Shown here piece after piece: positions 34,520-44,247 of a stretch of 64,000 bases of DNA. The position numbers and the translations under genes were made by a program. Every line of letters starts with the position of its first letter. Within the stretch, counting starts at the first letter, position 1. Under the pieces are notes generated by a model. That model worked only from the letters and a program-made list of their open reading frames with translations. It did not search any database and was not told the DNA's origin. The DNA lies in NCBI GenBank assembly GCA_048013815.1, contig CM106585.1:19654001-19718000 (forward strand). Reading direction: 5' to 3'. The stretch comes from Setoptus koraiensis. Its lineage: Eukaryota > Arthropoda.

Positions 34520-35309
34520 CAAACAAGCGAGTCGGTGCATTGCCCAAATTCAATTGGCAGCTCATAATGCTAATCGCAGCGCATCGTGTAATGGCGGTCG
34601 TGAAAGTGTCGCCGCGGCTCACCTGTCGGGCTCGGCTGTTGGCTCGGGACAAACGATGGGAATGATTTTATTTTCATACTTGGCCGGCGTTGGTGCCGTA
34701 CACGGCACAGCCGCTCGTTGTCGTTGCTCGCCAGCGGCCAACAATGTCACGCCGGCCCAGCCGTGGAATGCCGGCCGCCGCTGGCGCATGTTTACATTAA
34801 GTGTGTGAAAATTACAACAAATCAATATACTGGCCATAATGGCCAGATAATGCCGACCGGCCAGATAATTCCCGAGTTTCCGCGTTCCTGCGCCGGCCGC
34901 CGTAATTGCTGGCAGCGCTTTGTGCAACCTTGAAAGTGAGCCGCCCGTCCAATTCACCTTTCGGCCGCTTTCGCCACCGATTCACCTGTCCCTTGGCTGT
35001 CCGCTGGCTGTCCGCTGGCCGTCCACTAGCTTTGTCGCTGACTGTCCGCTCGGTGTCGCGGCCCGCCGCGACACCGGGCACCGGCCGGTTGCGCCACAAC
35101 GACGGCCGGGCGAGCGGGCACAACAATGAGCGCGTGCTGGCGCACTCGCTCATCGGTGGCGCTGTTTGATTTAGCCATTGCGATTGATCGAGCGCCGCCG
35201 CTACCGGCTACCGAGCCGCGGAGGCGAGCGGCCCGAGCGCCGCAAACAAGTGGCTCGACGCAATCGCTCGCCGGCGCTTCTCACAGGCGACGGCTTTGTC
35301 GTCGAGCGT

Positions 35310-35327
35310 GTCACGACATGTCGTGAC
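35310..35327. repeat. 18-bp perfect palindrome
   Basis: GTCACGACATGTCGTGAC equals its own reverse complement. About 65–100 bp to the right a degenerate 14-bp array (TGTGACATGATTCC, about 35388–35425) carries similar GTGACATG words. Confidence 0.85.
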
Positions 35328-36411
35328 TCTCGTTGCCCGATAATCTTGTTTGGATCGGCGCGAAATCAAACGAGTGCCACATGAATCGTGTGACATGATT
35401 CCTGTGACATGACTCATGTGACACGAAGGCAGAGTGATCCCGCGACGGGCGCACTCTGCGCTCACTCTGCCGCGGCTCGGCCCTGTCGCCGGGCCGCGCC
35501 GGCCCGGCCAGTGAGCGGCCGCCGGCAGCGGACGGCGGCCGGCGCGTCGAGCGACGGACACGCCGTGAGGACGCGAGTGGCGGCGACACTCCCAGAACGG
35601 AGGCGAAAGTGTGATTATGTTTGTTCTGTCGCTGTCGCTGTTGTTGGCGCTGTTGTTGGCGTTGGCGAGCACGAGCTGCTATGACATGAGCGCACACAAA
35701 CCGATGCAAAGTCGTGCGAAAGCATGCAAACCGGCAGCGATATGCCTGTGCCGCTACGGGCACAGGTATGGCGGGACGACGGGCCCGCGGTGACACCGAG
35801 TGGACAGCCAGCGGACAGCCAGCGGACAGCGAGCGCCAGCGACAGCGCCACAGCAAACGGATCGGCACACACCCAGGCCGGGATGATGATGAATATAGTG
35901 TGAATAATTGGCATTCCAACAATTGGCTGCTGTTTGGCTTGCGAGTGTGTTTGCTGTGGGCCAGTTTGTGTGTGTGTGCGCTGGCCATTTGTCATGCGAC
36001 TTGACCATTGGCTGCTCATTTTGTCGGTGATTTCGCGGGCCGGCGGTGTGATCGACGCTGACAGGCCGATCGCTTGTGCATTTGCCAATCGCACGGCACA
36101 CACGCTAACGATGCGCGATGGGAAGATGGGAAATATGAATATGAATAACCGATGACGATAATGGCCCGACAGCGCGCCTAATGAATGGCCGCCGGCTCGT
36201 CATTAGCCAGTGGCCAGTGTCATTGTTTGTCGACAAACAAACTGTCTGGACAAAGTGGCCGGCCGAGGCCGAAGCCGAAGCATGTCCGATGGAATGACGA
36301 CAATGTGTCACCGTGCTGACTTGTGTGAGATCGCTCGCTCACGGCCGCCGGGCCCATTGACAAGTGGCCGTCAGCTGTTGGCGTTCTCACACTGGCCACT
36401 CGCACTGCCCG

Positions 36412-36472
36412 CTGACACTGCGACTGACACTGCGACTGACACTGCGACTGACACTGCCCACTGACACTGCGA
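36412..36472 (+). repeat. 12-bp minisatellite, 5 copies
   Basis: CTGACACTGCGA is repeated three times exactly, then with one insertion, then once more. Confidence 0.9.
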
Positions 36473-38230
36473 CGCGCCGTCAGCGCAACGTGCTGTCAGT
36501 GCGACGTGCAAGCGGGCGCTGCCGGCCACTGCGCGCCGCCACTCGCTGACGGTCAGTGCGCGCTGGCGTTGCGACCACAGCGAGTGGCGCGCATCATCAT
36601 TATTAACTTGATTGATAATTAAACGTGCTCGCACGGCCACTGTCCAGCTACTGGACAGCCCAGCGACACAGTGACTGGCATTGTCAATGAGCGGACACTC
36701 GTGTGCGCTCGTGGTGCGCTCGCGGTGCGCGGCCGCGCTCGGCCAAAAGTCAATCAATCAATTACGGCCGCTCGGCTGGCGCGCTGGTGCGTGTGCGAGC
36801 GGCCGCGAGTTTGCTTCTCGTGCACTTGTTGTGAGCGGCGCGGCCGGTCGATCGCCGACCGCGGCTCCCGTCCGCCGATTCCCGATTGCGGTCGCCGGTC
36901 CGCGATCGCGGTCGCCGGTCTGCCACTCGGGCCGAGCGGCCCGACCAGTGAGAGTCGCGCCTGGTACCCGGCGGATCAATCATCGCGTCAGCCGTCGCTG
37001 ATGGACGCGTCCGCTCGCAACTGCCACTGCCACTGCAATCGGCGAGTGCGAATGCGAATGCGAGAGCGAATTTGAATGAATTCGCTGAGAATCGTTCGCT
37101 GAGAATCGTTCGCGTTCGGCGAGTTATTGGCGTTCGGCGAGCAGTTGATGCATCAATTCGAACCGGTCGAACTAGCCAACAGCCAGTAGCCAATAGCCAA
37201 TAGCCACCGTCCAACAAACCAACCAACAGCAGTCGACCGGCCACAACTGTCCACTGTCGGGCTAGTACTGCTGCCGCGACAATCGCGCCGAGCGTCGCCG
37301 CGCCGATCGATTGGCTCGTTGGCATCGGTGGCCGATGCGGCCATCGACTGGCCACTCGTGTGCGCTCGTTGTGCGCGCTGGCCAGTGGTCAGCTCGAGTG
37401 GGCGCGCATGACACGCCTCAGGTCACTTGTTGGCAGCGAGTTGCCGGCCACAGGCGAGTAGCTGGCGATGGGCGAGTAGCTGCTGGCCACTGGCCACTAG
37501 CCACAAGGCGATAGGCGACGGTTGGCGCCACAGCGGGCACTTGTTGGCTCGTTACGACACGCCACGACCGAGCTGCCGAGCGTCGCCGTGCCCGCAACTG
37601 TCGCCACAGTTAGCCCGACTGGACATGCGACGCACAATACGACGCGATGCTCGGCATAATGCGATGTATAGCCCGATATAGCGCAATGTGGCGCGACATG
37701 TCGAGCGCGGCCGGCCGGATGTGAGCCGGGCCGACAAGTGGCAGCGCCGATCGGCAGCGGAGCGTCGCCGATCGATCCGATCGACATTGAACTTTTCGCG
37801 CTACTGAGCAGCGCCAAAATTTCAATTATCGCGCTTCCAGTCTCTTGATATCTCAACGGCGCTGACCAACGCCGAACCTGTCGACTCACCTGTCAGTATA
37901 TTACTCGCGATTGTCAGTGTGTTACGCTGACTCGCAATTGTCAGTCGCACTGACAATCGTGATTGCACGACAACGCTGACGAATCGCGATCGTTGGCTCG
38001 AGCGCGATCTCAGGTGCGATCTCAACAGCGAGTGGCCGCCGCAGCCGGTTGCACAATGCGGCCGCCCATGTCATGTGCGCCAGTGCGGCCAGTGCGGCCA
38101 CTGTGCCACAGCCAATAGACTGCAATCAGCTGACCGGCCAACGGACCGCTCACAGGTCCGAATCGGAACGATGTCACTGTCAGCTGACCGCCTGCCTGTC
38201 AGCTGACTATCGGCTGACCGCCTCAGTGAC

Positions 38231-38272
38231 AGCCAATAGTCAGTGACAGCCAATAGTCAGTGACTATTGGCT
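38231..38272. repeat. 17-bp duplication ending in a 25-bp palindrome
   Basis: AGCCAATAGTCAGTGAC occurs at 38231 and again at 38248. The second copy runs into its own complement: AGCCAATAGTCA, a central G, TGACTATTGGCT (38248–38272), all 12 pairs matching. Confidence 0.9.
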
Positions 38273-39237
38273 GTTGGACGGTGTCCATTAGACTCTAATG
38301 ATTGGAGAGCAGTGTGACGCTCAGCGGCACACTGCGCCACATTCAGCGCAAAGTCGGACAGTTGCGCGCCGCGACAGGTGTAGCTGTTGCAACATATCAC
38401 GTCAACTACATAGTGTATACAACGTTGGCCAGCGGCCAGTGGCTAGTTAGCGTGAAAGTGGCCCAGTTCATTGATGTTTTGCATCATCAACAAGTGCCAA
38501 TCAGTCGGTGCGCCGACTGGAGCGGGCCGGATGTGGCCGGTGCGGCCGCACGCCAGCGTGAGCGCTGGCCCGATTCAGTCGGGCCGTGATGCCCGGCTGA
38601 CACTCATCAGCTGAGCAGCGGCAGCCGGGCGATGCGAGCCGCTCGTCGCCGGCCACTCGCTGCCGGCCGCTCTCGTTGCCGGCCAAAGCGCAAGGCGATC
38701 TCCAGGCAGCGCCAGTGGTCAGTGGCTAATGACGCCAGAGGCCGCATAGTGGCCGCACTGGCCGCCGGACACGGCGCGCGATGACGGTTGCAGCGCCAGC
38801 AGAAACAATGAACATCGCCTGTTAGAATGTTGCAGTCGTCGGGCACATTTCAGCAGTGTCATGGGGGCACATTTCAGTTTATGGCCGACAAATTTTGTAG
38901 TTGACAACTCGCAAATTACAGTTTGCGGCCGCGCCGAGCCGCGAGCGCGTGTTGCGAGCGCACGGGCGACAGCGAGGGGCGGATGTTGCCGTGCGCATGT
39001 TGCGGTCACTCGCAACTCGCCTGCGCAGCCTAATTAAGCGCACTGTTGCGTCATGCGCGGCCCATTGTCCGGTCCGGTCCTGTTCTGTCGACCGGCCATT
39101 GTGCAACCGGCGGCGCTGACGGCCAGCTGTACAAGTGACCCGACGAGAGTGACCAGATTGCGAGCGCGACCCCCTCCGTCTGAACGAGCCACTGTTTTCG
39201 CGAACAAATAGTGTGTGCAAAAACACTGACTTTGCAC

Positions 39238-39312
39238 TGGTGCAAAGTGACCAGAGCAAAGTGACCGGCGCAAGAGACCGGTGCACGGTGACCAGTGCAC
39301 AGTGACCAGTGA
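39238..39312 (+). repeat. Degenerate GTGACCAGTGCA array
   Basis: GCAAAGTGACCA, GTGCACGGTGACCA and related words recur at 12–16 bp spacing about five times. Confidence 0.75.
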
Positions 39313-39910
39313 TGCTGCATGCAAAATATGCACGACGAGCGACAAAGCGACAGGTAGCGATGGGCGTCGACCGCAGGCTAACGGTCAACTGTTGCGTGCC
39401 GTGTCATTACATCGTGTGTGTGTGTGTGTCGCAATACATAACATAACATACAAGTTGCATAACATGACACAATGGAGCGCGTTGAGCCAGGCGCGTGAGA
39501 CGGGCCAATCTGAACGCACAACAGACCGGCGGCGACCCGTTGGCGCGGCCTCGGGTCCCGCACTTCGAGCGCGCCGTGCGTGCCCACATTCGGCCGAAAT
39601 CGATTGTGACAGACGCACATGTCGGGATGTACCTGTGCGCACCTGTCCGTGACCGTGTTTGCAGCGTGCGACCCGCTTTATGGCCGTCGCGTACGGTCTG
39701 TCTCGTGCGCCGGTCGCTGCGGCCGCTCAAGTGGGCAGCCCGCGCGAGTGAGCCGAATGGCCAGATGCCGAGTGGACACTGGCGCAGGCACAGTCGGCCT
39801 AGTGACGGTCGGCCGAGCGACAGTTGGCCGGAAACGGGCTGTTGTGCCGGTTATTATGCTGTGGCACTCATCAGGTGCACTCAATTAACTCGTTCGGCGC
39901 GCAGCTGATA

Positions 39911-39962
39911 CATGACAGATCGACATGACAGATCGACATGACAGATCGACATGACAGATCGG
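39911..39962 (+). repeat. 13-bp minisatellite, 4 copies
   Basis: CATGACAGATCGA repeats four times; only the last base of the last copy differs. Each unit carries TGACAG. Confidence 0.95.
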
Positions 39963-40693
39963 GCCGCGGATCGGGCGCACGACAGATGGAGCGCACAGAT
40001 TATCTGTGCATCTATCAAGGGCGAGACGCTCGGAGATGCGAGCCGCAGATAGGACAACTGTCAAAAAGACTCGAACGCTGGCCGAGCGCGGGCTATCGGT
40101 CGCTGTTGCCGTCGTCGAGTTATTACAGCCACTGGCCAGCCCCGATATAAGCACGGGATAATTGCAAACGTGTCAACTAATGCCGTTTGTCGTCGTGTGT
40201 CGCCCGATCGTTTACGACTGTCGTCGCGGCTCATCTGCATGCAATATACGCATAATATAAGGCTCTAATTGATCGATCGGCGGTCTGGCGAAATTCCCAA
40301 TTCGGGCCCGATTGTCGCCGCTCACAAGTGTCGTCGCGCACAATTGTCGGCATCGGTCTGAATCGGGCACGCTGGCCGGCGATCGCGACTCGCAACAGGT
40401 CCCAAAGTTTGGGCTGCTCGGCCGACAGTCGGAGCCGCGGGCGCAATCGCCCGCCAGTTGCCCGTCTCGTAACTCGCTCGTCACTCGCTCGTCATTCGCT
40501 CTTCACTCGCGCCACGAAGCCCGGCGAGACCGCGAGTTCGGGCCCGACTGTCCGCTCGCAGGTTGCCAGTCGCAACTTTGCGTTTTTTACCCGCGCGCCG
40601 CTCAACAGGCGACACTCACAATTGTCAATGTCGGACACTGCTGCCCGTAGTCGCTCGCTGCCTCTGCCACCATCTGTGATGCTTGTGTGCACC

Positions 40694-40838
40694 GTGGTGC
40701 ACCGTACGTGGTGCATCATTCGTAGTGGCACATCATACGTAGTGGTGCACCCTACATGGTGGTGCACCGTACGTAGTGGTGCACCCTACATGGTGGTGCA
40801 CCGTACGTGGTGATGCACCGTACGTGGTGGTGCACGTA
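40694..40838 (+). repeat. 17-bp array of CACGTA/GTGCAC words, about 8.5 copies
   Basis: Units at 40694, 40711, 40725, 40742, 40759, 40776, 40793 and 40810 follow GTGGTGCACCGTACGTG or the variant with CCTACATG; the second unit is shortened to 14 bp. The two variants alternate in units 4 to 7. Each common unit contains the palindromes GTGCAC and GTAC. Confidence 0.93.
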
Positions 40839-41140
40839 GCGCAAGGCACAGTGTCTGGCGGTGGTGCCGCCGTGCGAGGTGTCGTGCGTGTGCGTGTGTG
40901 CCATGGGCGAGTCATGAGAATTGGGGCAAGGAACTTTGCTGGTTCGCGCTGGCCAACTGGCGTGTTTGCTAATTATTTGAGCTTGCGACGCTCAGGGGGA
41001 AAGCGCCAGGCCATTAGCAGTGGCCACTCTATTTGTCCTTCTTTGTTCTTTTGCGTTCGCACATCTTCTGCCCTTCGAACGCTTCTCTGGCTGCCCCGCT
41101 TCTTCTTCCCCCTCCGCCGCTTCTTCTGCCTTCTGCCCCC

Positions 41141-41195
41141 TTCCAGCGCTCGTTCCAGCGCTCGTTCCAGCGCTCGTTCTAGCGCTCGTTCGAAC
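41141..41195 (+). repeat. 12-bp minisatellite, 4–5 copies
   Basis: TTCCAGCGCTCG repeats at an exact 12-bp period; AGCGCT is itself palindromic. Confidence 0.9.
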
Positions 41196-41349
41196 GCTTC
41201 GCGAAGCCACCACTTTCAGAGCTGCTCGGGAGCTGCCCTGTCGCTGTCGCTGTCTCGGAGGCAATTGCAGACGGGCCGATAGAAGGAGAGAGTGTGTGAA
41301 CTGCCGCATCACCTTGCAGTCGGCTGGCCGCTGCCCGAGTTGCAATCAC

Positions 41350-41439
41350 ATTATACTGGCCAGCACTAGGCTGCCCAGCGTTATACCGACCGGCGTTATA
41401 CTGACCAGCGTTATACTGACCAGCGTTACACTGCCGCCC
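41350..41439 (+). repeat. 15-bp minisatellite, 6 units
   Basis: GTTATACTGACCAGC is exact at 41395 and 41410. Diverged units flank these at 41350, 41365, 41380 and 41425. Confidence 0.9.
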
Positions 41440-41853
41440 ACTGGACACGGGTTAGACCCAAAACAATCTACTTGTGCTCGTATTTGTGCTAGAATTGGCG
41501 CATGCTCGCCGGCACAAGTGAACCCAAGTGTTGTGAGCCGGACAATATCCGAGCGAGCGGACGACTCCAGTTGGCACAATCTCACAACGACAACAACGAC
41601 AACGACAACAACAAGCACCAGCTGTCGCTCTGATAACAACAATAACACTGCTGCTCACCGGTTGAAACAATCAATGTTTGCCAGCGCAAACGGGCACCAG
41701 GTGACCATCGGCACACAACCACTGCCACTGCCACCACCACGGTACCAGTCTGCTGGCACAACTCTTCTTCTCACGCCCTCGCTTTCGCCTCAGTACCTGG
41801 TCGCTAGACGGCGCTGCTTGCATGCTGATGGGCCTCAATCCGCTGGCTGTGCC

Positions 41854-41913
41854 GGCTCGCGATGGCTCGCGATGGCTCGCGATGGCTCGCGATGGCTTGC
41901 GATGGCTTGCGAT
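41854..41913 (+). repeat. 10-bp minisatellite, 6 copies
   Basis: GGCTCGCGAT repeats four times exactly, then twice as GGCTTGCGAT. The single C-to-T change shared by the last two copies suggests spread of a variant within the array. Confidence 0.95.
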
Positions 41914-42540
41914 AGCGCCACAACAATAGATGGTCATCAATATATAGATCGGCCTGTTGCTCGGTGAGGCTCGCCAATCGAGCGGCCGACCGAGCCGAAC
42001 GAGCCGAACGAACGGGCCGAACGACCGAGCGACCGAACGGGCCGAACGAGCGGCCAGCCGAGCAACGCGAACCCGCAAAATGGCCGGCGACTCGGGGGCC
42101 GTCACGAGCAGCAAAGGGCAACAATTGTCGGCTGCGGGAGCCGAAAAACGCAAAAGCTGGTGCTGCGCCCAGAAATGAACGGGCCGCGTTTGAGGTAACT
42201 CGCATCAAATTGACTTGACTCGGGTGAGACCATTTGACACAGTTGCTGCGGGTCACGCTCACCGCGACCCAGATAGTTAAGTGTAACCAGTCGGCGGCAG
42301 TTGGCGGATTATTTGTGTTTATTGTGTGTCCGTAACGTCCGTGCGACTTGGTCGTCGCATTTGCCGGCCCTTGCAACAACCTTTGTGTCAGCTCTCAATA
42401 AAACTGTCTTGTTCTGTCTTTTATCGCTCACCGAATCACAAAGGGTGCGCCCCAGACTGGGTTAGAGAGCGACACCAGCGAGACAAAGTGAAATGCATCA
42501 GTCAATTTAACTTTATCTGCCATCAGCGAGCAAAGTCAGG

Positions 42541-43506
42541 TGAGTTCCTATGGCGCTGTTGATTATATGACTACATTATTTTAGTGTGTGTATATGTGTG
42601 TCGCTGCAGAGAGCGAGACACAAATCCAAATGTGTCACAGTTGATTTAGTTGATTAACATTTTTTAAATAAAACACCAAATGTACATGTGTGTCTCACGT
42701 GCAATAATCGTATCAACTCACCGGGCTCACAAACGGTAAACAATCCCGGGTTCCAACTCGCCGAATCCCAATAACAATGTGGCCACGGGCAAACAATTGA
42801 CGCCATCTATCAACCAGTGGACCAGTTAGTCCAGTGACAGAGGTAGTACCTCGATCATGACGCAAACCTATGCACCAGAATTCCCTCAAGTAAAACAATT
42901 GCTATTTACTGCCTTTGCTAGATTGATTGTAACTAATTGGAACAACTGCAAATGGGTTACGAGCGAAGATGTTTGCGAGCTGACATTAAAATGTCAACTA
43001 ACAACAAGTGGTGATAAAACACTTTCCAAAGACTGGTTAACATAACAAAATGTTTGCTTGCGGCATCACAATAGTTTCCTTAACTAACATGATGACAGCG
43101 CCCCTCTTATGTTTTAGAACAACGGTGCAATATTATAACGGAATTATTGACGGAATAAAACAGATAATAAATGGCACAAGACAAACAACCGTTATTCGTG
43201 AGTCACATGATATAGTGCCGTTACATACCAGTGACGTGAGGTGATGTGAATGATGTTTCCATGTATGAATATATAACGTAATTAGATCAATTAATACGAC
43301 ACGCAAATTATGCAAATGACTTGCCCGAATTGCGCTTGCCAACGGGAAGCGTCTTATCACCAGTTAGTGCTTGTTTTATCAGTATGGATTGAGGTGATAT
43401 AAATGCAAGGTTGAGCCAATATTTGCATTGTTGCCAGTGATGGGTGACCCAGTTCGCTGTCCTTCTTATATGAGGAAGCACAATAGTCAACGTTTTTCTG
43501 CCTCAC
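42541..43506. other. AT-rich intergenic DNA before the small peptide gene
   Basis: Composition switches here from GC-rich to AT-rich. No supported gene. The short open frames lack domains. The right end is presumably the promoter region of the gene that follows. Confidence 0.6.
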
Positions 43507-43514
43507 TATATAAA
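43507..43514 (+). promoter_or_regulatory. TATA box of the small secreted peptide gene
   Basis: TATATAAA is followed about 30 bp later by CATCATTCA, a plausible initiator near 43540. This is the clearest core promoter in the window and fits the short compact gene after it. Confidence 0.7.
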
Positions 43515-43667
43515 GAAGCCACAATGGGTTGAAGCAACCATCATTCAATGCGAGCCGATCAACTCGACTAAACATCACCAGAGCATAAGCAGCAAACAAA
43601 AGTTTTAAATATATTATTAAGTTATTGTCAAATCAGTGATTCATAGTAACTATCAAAATCAACTAAC

Positions 43668-43913
43668 ATGAAGACAGGATTGAAGTTCATCGCTATCGCA
43701 CTAGTGGCTATGGTTATCTTGGCTGAAATATCCGAGGCCTGCGACAATGGTAATGGTAATGGCAATGGTGGTGGTGGTGGTGGCAATGGCAACAACAACA
43801 ATGCAAACAGATCCAGAGGTAGAGCTCGAAGATCAAGACGCGTTAGAAGAAGCTTCTGGAATAGTAACAATGAGCTCACCAAAAAACCAGACCTAGACCA
43901 CAAGCATACCTAG
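43668..43913 (+). CDS. Small secreted Gly/Asn-rich basic peptide, unknown family
   Basis: The 81-residue product has an N-terminal signal peptide (about 1–23, cleavage near ISEA/C), then one cysteine (25) and a Gly/Asn repeat (27–46). A strongly basic stretch GRARRSRRVRR (51–61) and an acidic/His-containing tail follow, ending in DHKHT. The gene is intronless, with a TATA box 161 bp upstream and AATAAA 122 bp after the stop, so it looks like a complete transcription unit. The single cysteine argues against a disulfide-knotted toxin or defensin. The multibasic site could be a proprotein-convertase site releasing SFWNSNNELTKKPDLDHKHT, or a cationic antimicrobial segment. Both ideas are inference. 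Confidence 0.72.
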   Translation: MKTGLKFIAIALVAMVILAEISEACDNGNGNGNGGGGGGNGNNNNANRSRGRARRSRRVRRSFWNSNNELTKKPDLDHKHT

Positions 43914-44034
43914 TGAGCCTCCACTGGTGGATGGACAGTTGGAACATCTTAACAAAGACGACATTTTGATTAATACGAGACAATGATAATATATTCAGAT
44001 TGTATCCGTTTTTTTGATCAATCTTGACGATAAT

Positions 44035-44040
44035 AATAAA
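44035..44040 (+). terminator. Polyadenylation signal of the small peptide gene
   Basis: A canonical AATAAA lies 122 bp after the stop. It sits only about 55 bp from the signal of the convergent helicase gene. Confidence 0.75.
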
Positions 44041-44095
44041 TTTTACACTCTAGCCGCTCATTCGTGAATGCGCGAAAAACTAATTTGTTTCTATT

Positions 44096-44101
44096 TTTAT
44101 T
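44096..44101 (-). terminator. Polyadenylation signal of the DHX30-like gene
   Basis: TTTATT on the + strand reads AATAAA on the minus strand, about 150 bp beyond the helicase stop codon. The two convergent genes therefore end back to back. Confidence 0.7.
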
Positions 44102-44247
44102 CATTCATATTTACACATTTAATTACCTTATAAATACATTCATCTCAATCTATGCTTAATAGTCTGTCATGTTCATATCAAATTTTCCGTGAGTATATAT
44201 CTGATTCAAGTGAAAACGTCATAAGATGGATTTCCAGCAATCAGTTG

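Larger units (their letters stand above)
33664..42540. other. Second GC-rich, CpG-rich gene desert
   Basis: No supportable gene. It has the same texture as the first desert: short arrays, TGACAG and GCCGGC words, GTT/GTC triplet tracts (about 34245–34345), and GT microsatellites near 33958–33973 and 39413–39428. Open frames up to 315 codons (for example 41020–41967 +) have no domain and overlap open frames on the other strand. Confidence 0.65.

Noticed and set aside
35311-35988. A 225-codon open frame (−)
   Set aside because: Low-complexity Arg/Ser translation of GC-rich DNA with no domain and no splice or promoter context.
41020-41967. A 315-codon open frame (+) in the second desert
   Set aside because: It crosses three minisatellites (12, 15 and 10 bp) and overlaps open frames on the other strand. 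There is no signal, domain or poly(A) context.
42713-43360. Several 60–75-codon frames on both strands before the small peptide gene
   Set aside because: They overlap each other in AT-rich DNA and show no domain or conserved features.
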